Source: Isoptericola halotolerans (lineage in GTDB: Bacteria; Actinomycetota; Actinomycetes; Actinomycetales; Cellulomonadaceae). Taken from it: DNA of 64,000 bases. The stretch lies in assembly GCF_013149785.1 (NCBI RefSeq), contig NZ_JABEZU010000001.1:1488001-1552000 (forward strand), in the 5' to 3' direction. Below, piece by piece: positions 26,561 to 34,663 of this stretch. The notes beneath the pieces are model-generated. The model saw nothing but the letters and a program-made list of their open reading frames with translations, did no database searches and had not been told where the DNA came from. Numbering within the stretch: the first letter of the stretch is position 1; the number at the start of each line of letters is the position of its first letter. The position numbers and the translations under genes were made by a program.

Positions 26561-27067
26561 TCAGATCGCGGCGGACCAACGACGTTCGACGACGTCGCGC
26601 ACCCCGGTCGCGAGTGACCGCTCGGGGCCGTCCGGACCCAGCCCGGACGAGGACAGGAAGCGCTCGCGGCCCTCGTCGCCGTCGAGCACCCAGGTGACCA
26701 CGTCGGTGGCACCGTCGGTGCGCAGACGGTCCACGGCGGCGGCCAGCAGCCGCGAGCCGTGGCCGGCGAGCCGGTGCCCGGGCGAGACCTCGAGCGCCAT
26801 CACCTGACCGGGGGCGACCGCGGCGAACCCGACGACCTGCGGGCCGTCCAGGGCGACGAGCACCGCGAACCCCGGTCCGGGCGGGCGGTTGATCGCGTCG
26901 CTCCACCGTCGCTGCATGGCCTCCACGTCCAGGGCGTCGACGACGTCGCCGAGCGTCTCGACGTGGGTGGCGCGCCAGGCCTCGACCTGGACGCGGGTCA
27001 CGGCCTCCTCGTCGCCGGGGACGGCAGGACGGACGGAGACGTCGGCGGTCTCGCGGAACAGAGCCAT
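26561..27067 (-). CDS. GNAT-family N-acetyltransferase
   Basis: This 168-residue protein has the GNAT fold: VRPAVPGDEEAVTRVQVEAWRATH at the start, GFAAVAPGQVMALEVSPGHRLAGHGSRLL around the acetyl-CoA site (the Q/R-x-x-G-x-G/A loop appears as RLAGHGS), and a final GVRDVVERRWSAAI. It follows the MFS gene by 9 nt. The ATG at 27067 lies 6 nt after TAGGGT and is predicted leaderless; a GTG two codons upstream is in frame. Substrate unknown. Confidence 0.85.
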   Translation of the reverse strand: MALFRETADVSVRPAVPGDEEAVTRVQVEAWRATHVETLGDVVDALDVEAMQRRWSDAINRPPGPGFAVLVALDGPQVVGFAAVAPGQVMALEVSPGHRLAGHGSRLLAAAVDRLRTDGATDVVTWVLDGDEGRERFLSSSGLGPDGPERSLATGVRDVVERRWSAAI

Positions 27068-27073
27068 GACCAC

Positions 27074-27079
27074 ACCCTA
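27074..27079 (-). promoter_or_regulatory. -10 box of GNAT gene, predicted leaderless
   Basis: TAGGGT (minus strand) ends 6 nt before the ATG at 27067. It overlaps the last codon and stop of the MFS gene, so the GNAT gene may have its own start inside the operon. Confidence 0.5.
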
Positions 27080-28303
27080 GAGGGCGGTCCGGGACTCCTG
27101 GGGCGGCCGGACCTGGCCGGCGACCGACAGGCTCAGGACGACGGCGCCGCAGAGCACGAGCAGGGCGGAGCGCACCCCCACCTGGTCCGCGAGCAGGCCG
27201 AGCAACGGTGGTGCGGCGAGCATCGCCACCGTGGTGAACGACGTCGCGACCGCCACCCGCGGGGCTGCGTGGAGCGGGTCGTCGGAGGCGGCGGAGATCG
27301 CGACCGGGTTCGCCAGCGCAGCGCCGCAGCCCCACAGGACGATCCCGACCCAGGCCAGCACGAGCGACGGGCCCAGGCCGAACAGCAGCAGGCCGACCAG
27401 GGCGGCGGCACCGGAGGCGCGCAGGACGACGACGCGTCCCCACCGGTCGATCAGACCGGTCCCTGCCAGCCGGACGACGGTCATCGAGGTGACGAAGGTG
27501 CCGTAGGCCACGGCGCCGACGGCCTCGCGGGCGGCGAAGCCGTCGACGACGGCCAGGGACAGCCACGTCCCGGCGGAACCCTCCGACAGCGAGGCCGCCA
27601 GCAGCACCAGGCCGATGAGCAGGGTGCGAGGCTCGCGCCAGGCGCCGAGCGCGGCCCGGATCCCGCTGCGGGGAGTCCTCGACGCCGGCGCCGAGCCGTC
27701 GCCGAGCGCGGTCGCCGGGACGATGAGGAGCGCCCGGACCACGGTCACCACGGCGACCACGGAGGCGAGCTGGACGGCGACGTGCAGCCCTGACCACGCG
27801 AAGGCTGCTGCGACGAGAGCACCGAGCGCCGCCCCGATCGAGAACGCCGCGTGGAAGTGCGGCAGGACGGCCCTGCCGACCGCACGCTCCACCCCGGCGG
27901 CGCAGATGTTGATCGGGATGTTGGTCAGGGCGCCGCTCATGCCGTTGAGGCACGCCCCGACGGCGAAGAGCGCCACGTTGCCGGTGCTGGTCGCCGCCGC
28001 GAGGAGCCCGAAGCCGACGACGTTGCCCGTGGTGGCCGCCACGAGCGTGGTCCGGCTGCCGAACCGGGCCACGATCCCGCCGGTGACCAGGACCGCGACC
28101 AGGGTGCCGGCGCCCCCGACGACGAGGAGCGAGCCGAGCTGACCGGCGCTGAGCCCCAGCTCGGTGCGGATCGACGGCAGCCGACTCATCCAGGACGTCC
28201 CCAGCACGCCGAACAGGGCGAACTGGACCAGCAGGGACCAGCGGGCCGCCTCGACCGTCGCGCGGGCGCGCGCACCACCGGGCACGGCATCGGGGGAGGG
28301 CAT
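27077..28303 (-). CDS. MFS transporter
   Basis: This 408-residue protein has about 12 membrane helices. Helix 1 is preceded by EAARWSLLVQFALFGVLGTSWMSRLPSIRTELGLS, and helix 4-5 contains PHFHAAFSIGAALGAL, typical of FucP/YbjJ-like sugar or multidrug MFS proteins. The ATG at 28303 lies 6 nt after TACGCT, a predicted leaderless start. The GNAT gene follows closely. No substrate can be named. Confidence 0.83.
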   Translation of the reverse strand: MPSPDAVPGGARARATVEAARWSLLVQFALFGVLGTSWMSRLPSIRTELGLSAGQLGSLLVVGGAGTLVAVLVTGGIVARFGSRTTLVAATTGNVVGFGLLAAATSTGNVALFAVGACLNGMSGALTNIPINICAAGVERAVGRAVLPHFHAAFSIGAALGALVAAAFAWSGLHVAVQLASVVAVVTVVRALLIVPATALGDGSAPASRTPRSGIRAALGAWREPRTLLIGLVLLAASLSEGSAGTWLSLAVVDGFAAREAVGAVAYGTFVTSMTVVRLAGTGLIDRWGRVVVLRASGAAALVGLLLFGLGPSLVLAWVGIVLWGCGAALANPVAISAASDDPLHAAPRVAVATSFTTVAMLAAPPLLGLLADQVGVRSALLVLCGAVVLSLSVAGQVRPPQESRTAL

Positions 28304-28309
28304 CGCCCC

Positions 28310-28315
28310 AGCGTA
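28310..28315 (-). promoter_or_regulatory. -10 box of MFS gene, predicted leaderless
   Basis: TACGCT on the minus strand ends 6 nt before the ATG at 28303. Confidence 0.55.
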
Positions 28316-28360
28316 GGGGAGGCGAGCAGCCGGCGACGCGCCCGCTGCGGCGCGCGGAGC

Positions 28361-28681
28361 TCAGCCCCAGCCGAGGGCGCGCAGCGCGGCGGCCGAACCG
28401 GCCGCGAGCACCACCACCAGGATGAACGGCGCGCGCAGGGCCAGGGCGACGGCTGCGACCGCGAGAGCCGGGACGCGCGCGTCGACGACGACCGACGACC
28501 CGTCGGTGAAGGTCTGCACCACCACGAGCGACACGAGCAGCGCGACGGTCACGAGCGTCGACGTGCGCTGCACCCGTTCGGTGGCCAACCAGTGCTCGGG
28601 GACCAGGTGTCCCGCGAGCTTCAGGCCGAAGCTCGCGGCAGAGGCGACGAGCACGGTCACCCAGAGCACGGTGGTGGTCAC
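28361..28681 (-). CDS. azlD: AzlD-family branched-chain amino acid exporter subunit
   Basis: This 106-residue membrane protein has three to four helices. Its start GTG overlaps the azlC stop by the bases GTGA, the usual AzlC-AzlD arrangement. AzlD is the small partner of the AzlC/BrnF permease that exports branched-chain amino acids. Identification rests on size, hydrophobicity (APFILVVVLAAGSAAALRALGWG at the end) and pairing with azlC. Confidence 0.8.
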   Translation of the reverse strand: MTTTVLWVTVLVASAASFGLKLAGHLVPEHWLATERVQRTSTLVTVALLVSLVVVQTFTDGSSVVVDARVPALAVAAVALALRAPFILVVVLAAGSAAALRALGWG

Positions 28682-29397
28682 GCTCCGCCTCCTGTGCGGA
28701 GGGAGGGACGCGCCGGCGGGGCGACGAGCCCGACGACGACGGCGACCGCCGCGGCCGCCAGCACCGGCACGCCCGCCGGGGTCACCGGGACCAGCGCGAG
28801 CGAGACGACGACGGCCAGCCCGGCGACGAGCTGGGCGGTGCGTGCGGCGAGCCGCGGCCACACCAGCGCGAGGAACGCAGCCCCCGCGGCGGCGTCCAGC
28901 CCCCAGGCGCGCGGGTCACCGAGCGCGTCTCCCGCCAGCGCGCCGACGAGGGTGAACACGTTCCACAGCACGAACACCCCGATGCCGGTGGCCCAGAACC
29001 CCGCGCGGACCGCGGCGGGGGTGCGTTGGCCCACGGCGACCGCCGTCGACTCGTCGATCGTGAGCTGCGCGGCGCCCAGCCGGCGCCACCCGGACAGCGA
29101 CAGCAGCGGGGAGACCACGGCGCCGTAGAGCATGTTGCGCGCCCCGAGCAGGGTCGACGTCGCCACGGCCGCGACCGGTGAACCACCCGCGGCGACGACG
29201 CCGATGAGGGCGAACTGCGACCCCCCGGAGAAGAGCAGCAGGCTCAGTGCCGCGGTCTGCGCCACGGACAGCCCGGCGACCACCGCCAGCGCGCCGAAGG
29301 AGATGCCGTACAGGCCGGTCGCCACGGCGACGCTCGCTCCTTGCCGGACGGCTGCCGAGACCTCGGGGGAGGCCCGTGCGAAGAACTGTCGTGTCAC
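28678..29397 (-). CDS. azlC: AzlC-family branched-chain amino acid exporter, large subunit
   Basis: This 239-residue permease has the AzlC signature GISFGALAVVAGLSVAQTAALSLLLFSGGSQFA and ARNMLYGAVVSP, plus TIDESTAVAV. With AzlD it should export leucine, isoleucine, valine or methionine across the cytoplasmic membrane. The start is GTG 29397 after GAGGG. The pair lies between an MFS gene and an aldehyde dehydrogenase gene; no regulator gene is next to it. Confidence 0.88.
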   Translation of the reverse strand: MTRQFFARASPEVSAAVRQGASVAVATGLYGISFGALAVVAGLSVAQTAALSLLLFSGGSQFALIGVVAAGGSPVAAVATSTLLGARNMLYGAVVSPLLSLSGWRRLGAAQLTIDESTAVAVGQRTPAAVRAGFWATGIGVFVLWNVFTLVGALAGDALGDPRAWGLDAAAGAAFLALVWPRLAARTAQLVAGLAVVVSLALVPVTPAGVPVLAAAAVAVVVGLVAPPARPSLRTGGGA

Positions 29398-29439
29398 GCC
29401 CTCAGGAGAACACGGCGGCGGGGACGTGCGGGGCCGGTC

Positions 29440-30903
29440 TCACATCGCGACGTACAACGTCTCCAGGTACTCCTCCAGCCCGGCCGCCCCGCCCTCCCGG
29501 CCGAGCCCGGACTGCTTGACACCGCCGAACGGGGCGCTCGCGTCGGAGACCATCCCGCGATTGATGCCGATCATGCCGGCGTCGATCTCGTGCGCCGCGC
29601 GCATCGCCAGGTCGACGTCGCGGGTGTACGCGTACGCGGCGAGGCCGTACTGGGTGCCGTTGGCCAGCACGAAGGCCTCGTCGACGTCGTCGAAGGCGAC
29701 GACGGGCGCCACGGGGCCGAAGATCTCCTCGGTGACGCAGCGGGCGTCGGCCGGTGCGTCGGCGAGGACCGTGGGGGAGTAGAAGTAGCCCTTGCCCTCG
29801 GGACGCGAGCCGCCGGCCAGGACGCGTGCGCCGCGGTCCGTCGCGTCCGTCACGAGCTCGTCGACCTTGTCGACGGCGGCGGCGGAGATCAGCGGGCCGA
29901 CGTCGTGGCCCTCGGCGCCCGGCCCGACCGACAGCTCGGCGAACCGTGCCGCGAGCCGCTCGGCGAACCGGCTCGCGAGCGAGCGGTGCACGAGGAACCG
30001 GTTGGCCCCCACGCAGGACTGTCCGCCGTTGCGGAGCTTGGCGACCATCGCGCCGTCCACGGCGGCATCGAGGTCCGCGTCGGCGAAGACGACGAACGGG
30101 GCGTTCCCCCCGAGCTCCATCGAGCAGTTGAGCACCTGGTCGGCGGCCTGACCCAGCAGGACCTGTCCCACACCGGTCGACCCCGTGAACGACAGCTTGC
30201 GCAGCCGTCCGTCGCCGATGACGGGGCCGGTGACGGTCTTCGCCGAGGACGTCGGGACGACGTTGACGACGCCGGTCGGCAGGTCACGTGCGGCCAGCTC
30301 GGCACGGAGTATCTCGGCGACGGCCATCGTGGTCAGCGGGGTGAGCTGGGCCGGCTTGATGACGACCGGGCAGCCCGCGGCGAGCGCCGGGCCGATCTTG
30401 CGTGTCGCCATCGCGATCGGGAAGTTCCACGGGGTGATGAGCAGCGCGGGCCCGACGGGGCGGCGGTGGACGAGCTGGCGGTTCGCACCGGCCGGCGCGG
30501 TCCTCGACAGCCCGGGCGCCCGGACGGCCTCCTCGGCGAACCAGCGGAAGAACTCGGCGCCGTAGGCGACCTCCGCCCGTGACTCGGCGAGAGGCTTGCC
30601 ACCCTCCGCGGTGATGAGCGCGGCCAGCTCCTCCGTGCGGTCCACGATCGACTCGAAGCATGCCCGCAACAGCTCGGAACGCTCCCTCGGTGCGACCGCT
30701 GCCCACGCCGGCGCGGCGTCGTGCGCCGCGGTCAGGGCCGCGAGACCGTCCTCGCCGGTGCCGTCGGCGACCTGCGCCACGAGCTCGGTCGTGGCGGGGT
30801 CCACCACCTCGAAGGTGGATCCACCCGTGGCCGGGCGCCACTCGCCGGCGACCAGGATCCCGGTCGGTACGTCGTGGGCGGAGGCGGCAGTCGTGGCAGT
30901 CAT
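29440..30903 (-). CDS. NAD(P)-dependent succinate-semialdehyde dehydrogenase family
   Basis: This 487-residue aldehyde dehydrogenase has the catalytic Cys297 in NGGQSCVGAN, the general-base Glu in MELGGNAPFVVF and the coenzyme site segment PWNFPIAMATRKIGPALAAGC with FTGSTGVG. The overall sequence is closest to succinate-semialdehyde dehydrogenases (GabD), but the substrate is not certain. The ATG at 30903 is used. It is divergent from dapA and has no evident operon partner. Confidence 0.88.
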   Translation of the reverse strand: MTATTAASAHDVPTGILVAGEWRPATGGSTFEVVDPATTELVAQVADGTGEDGLAALTAAHDAAPAWAAVAPRERSELLRACFESIVDRTEELAALITAEGGKPLAESRAEVAYGAEFFRWFAEEAVRAPGLSRTAPAGANRQLVHRRPVGPALLITPWNFPIAMATRKIGPALAAGCPVVIKPAQLTPLTTMAVAEILRAELAARDLPTGVVNVVPTSSAKTVTGPVIGDGRLRKLSFTGSTGVGQVLLGQAADQVLNCSMELGGNAPFVVFADADLDAAVDGAMVAKLRNGGQSCVGANRFLVHRSLASRFAERLAARFAELSVGPGAEGHDVGPLISAAAVDKVDELVTDATDRGARVLAGGSRPEGKGYFYSPTVLADAPADARCVTEEIFGPVAPVVAFDDVDEAFVLANGTQYGLAAYAYTRDVDLAMRAAHEIDAGMIGINRGMVSDASAPFGGVKQSGLGREGGAAGLEEYLETLYVAM

Positions 30904-31033
30904 ACCGACCAGTATGTGGGGGTGTCGCGGCTACGCAACAGCCTCGCGCGACGACGGCGGCACCCTGGGACGACGTCTCACGACACGGGCGCGACAGGCG
31001 TGGACGACGGCCCGCAGCAGGGCCCCCGAACGG

Positions 31034-31039
31034 TACGGT
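31034..31039 (+). promoter_or_regulatory. -10 box of dapA, predicted leaderless
   Basis: TACGGT ends 6 nt before the ATG at 31046. No ribosome-binding site is present. Confidence 0.6.
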
Positions 31040-31045
31040 TGGCCC

Positions 31046-31969
31046 ATGACGCTGCCCGGTACCCCTGCGCGCCCGTTCGGCGCCGTCCTCACCGCGATGG
31101 TCACGCCGATGACGACCGCGGGCGAGATCGACCTGGAAGCCGCCGCGACGCTCGCGCGTCGCCTGGTCGCGGAAGGGAACGACGGTCTCGTGCTGTCGGG
31201 GACGACGGGCGAGGCGCCCGCCACCCACGCCCCCGAGAAGGCGGCGCTCGTCCGGACCGTCGTCGACGCCGTCGGCGACCGCGCCGCGGTGCTCACGGGG
31301 GCCGGTTCGAACGACACGGCGCACGCCGTCCGCATGGCCGAGCAGGCCGCCGAGGCGGGCGCCGACGGCCTCCTGGTCGTCTCGCCGTACTACTCACGTC
31401 CCACCCAGGAGGGGCTCTACCGGCACTTCGCGACCGTCGCGGACGCCACCGAGCTGCCCGTCATGCTGTACGACATCCCCGGGCGTGCCGGGGTGCGGAT
31501 CGCCCCGGCGACGTACGAGCGCATCGCTGCGCACCCCCACGTCGTCGCCACGAAGGACGCCACCGGGGACCTCACCGACGTCCCGGCGCTGCGCGCCGCC
31601 ACCGGGCTCGCGTGGTACTCCGGTGACGACACCCTCCTGCTGCCGTTCCTCGCCCACGGCGCGACGGGGATCGTGTCCGTCTCCGCGCACGTCGTCGGCG
31701 GTGCCTTCGCCGAGGTGGTGCGCCGTTTCGACGCGGGGGACCACGCCGGCGCGCTCGAGGTCTTCACCACGACGCTGCCCGTCGTCGCCGCCATTAACGG
31801 GGCCGGTGCGCAGGCCGTCATGACCAAGGCCGCGCTCGAGGTGCTCGGGGTCCTGGGCAACCGTGAGCTGCGCCTGCCCAACGTCTCGGCCACGGACGCC
31901 GACGTCGATGCGGTCCGCGCCGCCCTCGTCGCCGGTGGCGTCCTGGACGCCGCCCCAGCCCTCCCGTGA
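31046..31969 (+). CDS. dapA: 4-hydroxy-tetrahydrodipicolinate synthase
   Basis: This 307-residue enzyme condenses pyruvate and aspartate semialdehyde, the first step of the diaminopimelate/lysine branch. The Schiff-base lysine is Lys170 in ATKDATGDL, the proton relay Tyr lies in SPYYSRPTQEG, and the GTTGEAP loop is present. The RNase J gene follows after 22 nt, a pairing seen in other actinobacteria. The start is the ATG at 31046, 6 nt after TACGGT; longer in-frame versions start in non-coding sequence. Confidence 0.95.
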   Translation: MTLPGTPARPFGAVLTAMVTPMTTAGEIDLEAAATLARRLVAEGNDGLVLSGTTGEAPATHAPEKAALVRTVVDAVGDRAAVLTGAGSNDTAHAVRMAEQAAEAGADGLLVVSPYYSRPTQEGLYRHFATVADATELPVMLYDIPGRAGVRIAPATYERIAAHPHVVATKDATGDLTDVPALRAATGLAWYSGDDTLLLPFLAHGATGIVSVSAHVVGGAFAEVVRRFDAGDHAGALEVFTTTLPVVAAINGAGAQAVMTKAALEVLGVLGNRELRLPNVSATDADVDAVRAALVAGGVLDAAPALP

Positions 31970-31991
31970 CACCCGTAGGCCAGGAGCACAC

Positions 31992-33677
31992 GTGAGCCAC
32001 CCCCACCCCGAGCTGCCCCTCCCTCCCGAGCTGCCGGCGGGAGGGCTGCGTGTCGTGGCGCTCGGCGGCCTCGGTGAGGTCGGTCGCAACATGGCCGTCC
32101 TGGAGTACGACGGCAGGCTCCTCGTCATCGACTGCGGGGTGCTGTTCCCGGAGGACCACCAGCCCGGTGTGGACCTCATCCTGCCGGACTTCGAGTACAT
32201 CGCCGACCGGATGGACGACATCGAGGCGATCGTGCTCACGCACGGCCACGAGGACCACATCGGAGCGGTGCCGTATCTGCTGCGCCGACGCCAGGACATC
32301 CCGATCTACGGCTCACGGCTGACGCTCGCCTTCCTCGAGGCGAAGCTCAAGGAGCACCGGATCAGGCCGGTGACCCGGGTGGTCGCCGAGGACGACACGG
32401 TGCGGCTCGGGGTCTTCGACCTGGAGTTCGTGGTGGTGAACCACTCCATCCCGGACGCGCTCGCGGTCGCCGTCACCACGGGTGCGGGCACGGTGCTGCA
32501 CACCGGCGACTTCAAGATGGACCAGCTCCCGCTCGACGGCCGCGTGACCGACCTGCGCGCCTTCGCCCGCCTCGGCGAGCGGGGGGTGGACCTGTTCATG
32601 GTCGACTCGACGAACGCCGAGGTGCCCGGCTTCGTGACGAACGAGATCGAGATCGGACCGGTGCTCGACAGCGTGTTCGCCCAGGCGGAGAAGCGGGTCG
32701 TCGTGGCCTCGTTCTCGTCGCACGTGCACCGCGTCCAGCAGGTCCTGCACGCCGCGCACGCGCACGGCCGGAAGGTCGCGCTGGCCGGGAGGTCGATGAT
32801 CCGCAACATGGGCATCGCCGCGGAGCTGGGCTACCTCGACGTCCCCGAGGGTGTGCTGGTCGACCTGAAGCGCACCGGCGACGTGCCGGACGACCGGCTG
32901 GTGTACATGTGCACGGGATCCCAGGGCGAACCGATGGCGGCGCTGAGCCGGATGGCGAACGGCGACCACCGGGTCACGATCGGGCACGGCGACACCGTGA
33001 TCCTCGCGAGCTCGCTCATCCCGGGCAACGAGAACTCCGTCTTCCGTGTCATCAACGGCCTGACACGCCTCGGCGCCCGGGTGGTGCACTCGGGCAACGC
33101 GAAGGTCCACGTGTCCGGCCACGCCAGTGCCGGCGAGCTGCTCTACTGCTACAACATCCTGCGGCCGAAGAACGTGATGCCGGTGCACGGCGAGGTGCGC
33201 CACCTGGTCGCGAACGCCGCCCTGGCGGTGCGGACCGGGGTCCCGGCGGACCGTGTGGTGCTCGCCGAGGACGGCGTGGTCGTGGACCTGGTGGACGGCA
33301 AGGCGTCGGTCGTGGGCGCGGTGCCGTGCGGTTACGTGTACGTGGACGGCTCCTCGGTCGGGGAGGTCACGGAGAACGAGCTGAAGGATCGCCGCACCCT
33401 GGGCGAGGAGGGCTTCGTCTCCGTGTTCGCGGTCGTGGACACCGCGACCGGGAAGGTGCTGGCCGGCCCGCAGATCCTGGCCCGCGGGATGGCCGAGGAC
33501 GACGCCGTCTTCGCGGAGATCCACCCGGACGTGGTCGCGGCCCTCGAGGGCGCGGTCGCGGGCGGTGCGACGGACACGCACCAGCTCCAGCAGGTGATGC
33601 GTCGCGTCATCGGGCAGTGGCTCAACCGCAGGCTCCGTCGCCGTCCGATGATCGTCCCCGTCGTCGTCGAGGCCTGA
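31992..33677 (+). CDS. rnj: Ribonuclease J
   Basis: This 561-residue metallo-beta-lactamase-fold RNase has both endo- and 5'-3' exonuclease activity in the family and is important for mRNA decay and rRNA maturation. The metal motif HGHEDHIGA gives His84, His86, Asp88 and His89. The beta-CASP region has VDSTNAE and SFSSHVHRVQQV, and later HVSGHAS and PVHGEVRH supply further ligands. GTG 31992 follows AGGAG. The stop lies inside the first copy of a 45-bp direct repeat. Confidence 0.95.
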   Translation: MSHPHPELPLPPELPAGGLRVVALGGLGEVGRNMAVLEYDGRLLVIDCGVLFPEDHQPGVDLILPDFEYIADRMDDIEAIVLTHGHEDHIGAVPYLLRRRQDIPIYGSRLTLAFLEAKLKEHRIRPVTRVVAEDDTVRLGVFDLEFVVVNHSIPDALAVAVTTGAGTVLHTGDFKMDQLPLDGRVTDLRAFARLGERGVDLFMVDSTNAEVPGFVTNEIEIGPVLDSVFAQAEKRVVVASFSSHVHRVQQVLHAAHAHGRKVALAGRSMIRNMGIAAELGYLDVPEGVLVDLKRTGDVPDDRLVYMCTGSQGEPMAALSRMANGDHRVTIGHGDTVILASSLIPGNENSVFRVINGLTRLGARVVHSGNAKVHVSGHASAGELLYCYNILRPKNVMPVHGEVRHLVANAALAVRTGVPADRVVLAEDGVVVDLVDGKASVVGAVPCGYVYVDGSSVGEVTENELKDRRTLGEEGFVSVFAVVDTATGKVLAGPQILARGMAEDDAVFAEIHPDVVAALEGAVAGGATDTHQLQQVMRRVIGQWLNRRLRRRPMIVPVVVEA

Positions 33678-33769
33678 CCCGGAGCGAGCCTGCGAGCGCA
33701 GGGGCGGGCCGACCGGGGGTGCTGGGCCTGACCCGGAGCGAGCCTGCGAGCGCAGGGGCGGGCCGACCG
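33671..33769. repeat. Perfect 45-bp direct repeat, period 54
   Basis: Copies at 33671-33715 and 33725-33769 are identical over 45 bp and separated by 9 bp. Copy 1 contains the rnj stop codon. Each holds the palindrome CCTGCG-AG-CGCAGG, so each copy could fold. It resembles a small intergenic palindromic element or a recent local duplication. Confidence 0.9.
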
Positions 33770-33789
33770 ACGGCCTGCTGCGAGGGCGC

Positions 33790-33795
33790 TACCCT
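33790..33795 (+). promoter_or_regulatory. -10 box for the DUF4328 gene
   Basis: TACCCT lies 31 nt before the ATG at 33827, allowing a short leader with the GGAGG site. Confidence 0.4.
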
Positions 33796-33826
33796 GGGGC
33801 GACTTGTCCGTTTGATGGAGGATGTC

Positions 33827-34570
33827 ATGACCGTTCCTGACCCGTTCGCACCACCGTCCGGCGCTCTCGGGGGGCGCCCCGGCCCTGTCGGCGCGACGTG
33901 GGATCCGGCGGCGGACGTGCACGCGGTGCGACGACCGGGGGCGGAACCGTGGGCCGTCGATCAGGCGGCACCGCAGCCTCCGGTGACGTTGGCGGCGTGG
34001 ACGGTCGGACTGGCGTCGGTGTGGGCGGCGCTCCAGGTGGTGCTCTTCGCGCTGGCCCCTGCGGCCGCCGACGAGTACGCCCGGGCGATCGCCGTGGGCA
34101 CGAGCCCGCTGTACGTCGACACGTGGTACGACACGGTCGGGGCGTTCCTCCTGCCGGTCCAGGTGGCGGTGTTCGTGGTCGGTTGCCTGTGGCTGCAGCG
34201 CAGCCGCGAGATCGCGGTCCGGCGGTCGCCGCACGTGCGACAGGTGCGAGGCGCCGTATGGGTGTGGCTGGGTTGGGTCGTGCCGATCGTCCTGCTCTGG
34301 TTCCCGTTTCAGGTCGTGCGTGACGTGCGGGCGGGGACGGTCGGGTCGACCCGCGGTGCCGGTCTGGGGCTCTGGTGGACCTGCTGGCTGGTGTACCTGG
34401 TGGCGGCGAACCAGACGGGTCTCGTCTCGCTGAGCGTCGGTTCGCGAGGGCCGGAGTCGCTGCCGTGGTGGGAAGGGGTCGCCACCCTGGCGTGCGTGGT
34501 CGGGCTCGTGGTGTGGGCCCGCACCGTGCGCGCGATCACCGCGTCCCAGGTCTCCGGCCAGATCCGCTGA
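33827..34570 (+). CDS. DUF4328 membrane protein
   Basis: This 247-residue protein has a Pro-rich cytoplasmic N-terminus and about five membrane helices. The DUF4328 pattern is visible in WYDTVGAFLLPVQVAVFVVGCLWL, then ending in a VW-x-GWVVPI-x2-LWFPFQVVRDV stretch. The ATG at 33827 follows GGAGG. The function of the family is unknown. It lies alone between rnj and ftsK and has its own promoter-like box. Confidence 0.75.
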   Translation: MTVPDPFAPPSGALGGRPGPVGATWDPAADVHAVRRPGAEPWAVDQAAPQPPVTLAAWTVGLASVWAALQVVLFALAPAAADEYARAIAVGTSPLYVDTWYDTVGAFLLPVQVAVFVVGCLWLQRSREIAVRRSPHVRQVRGAVWVWLGWVVPIVLLWFPFQVVRDVRAGTVGSTRGAGLGLWWTCWLVYLVAANQTGLVSLSVGSRGPESLPWWEGVATLACVVGLVVWARTVRAITASQVSGQIR

Positions 34571-34648
34571 CAGGTCCGTGACGGGGCTCACCACCGGAGC
34601 GGCGGGACACGCGTTCGCGACCTGCGGCGTCGTCCGGGCCCGCCCGGG

Positions 34649-34654
34649 TACGGT
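34649..34654 (+). promoter_or_regulatory. -10 box for ftsK
   Basis: TACGGT ends 9 nt before the ATG at 34664, giving a leader of a few bases at most. A GGAGG lies between box and start. Confidence 0.45.
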
Positions 34655-34663
34655 GGAGGCATC

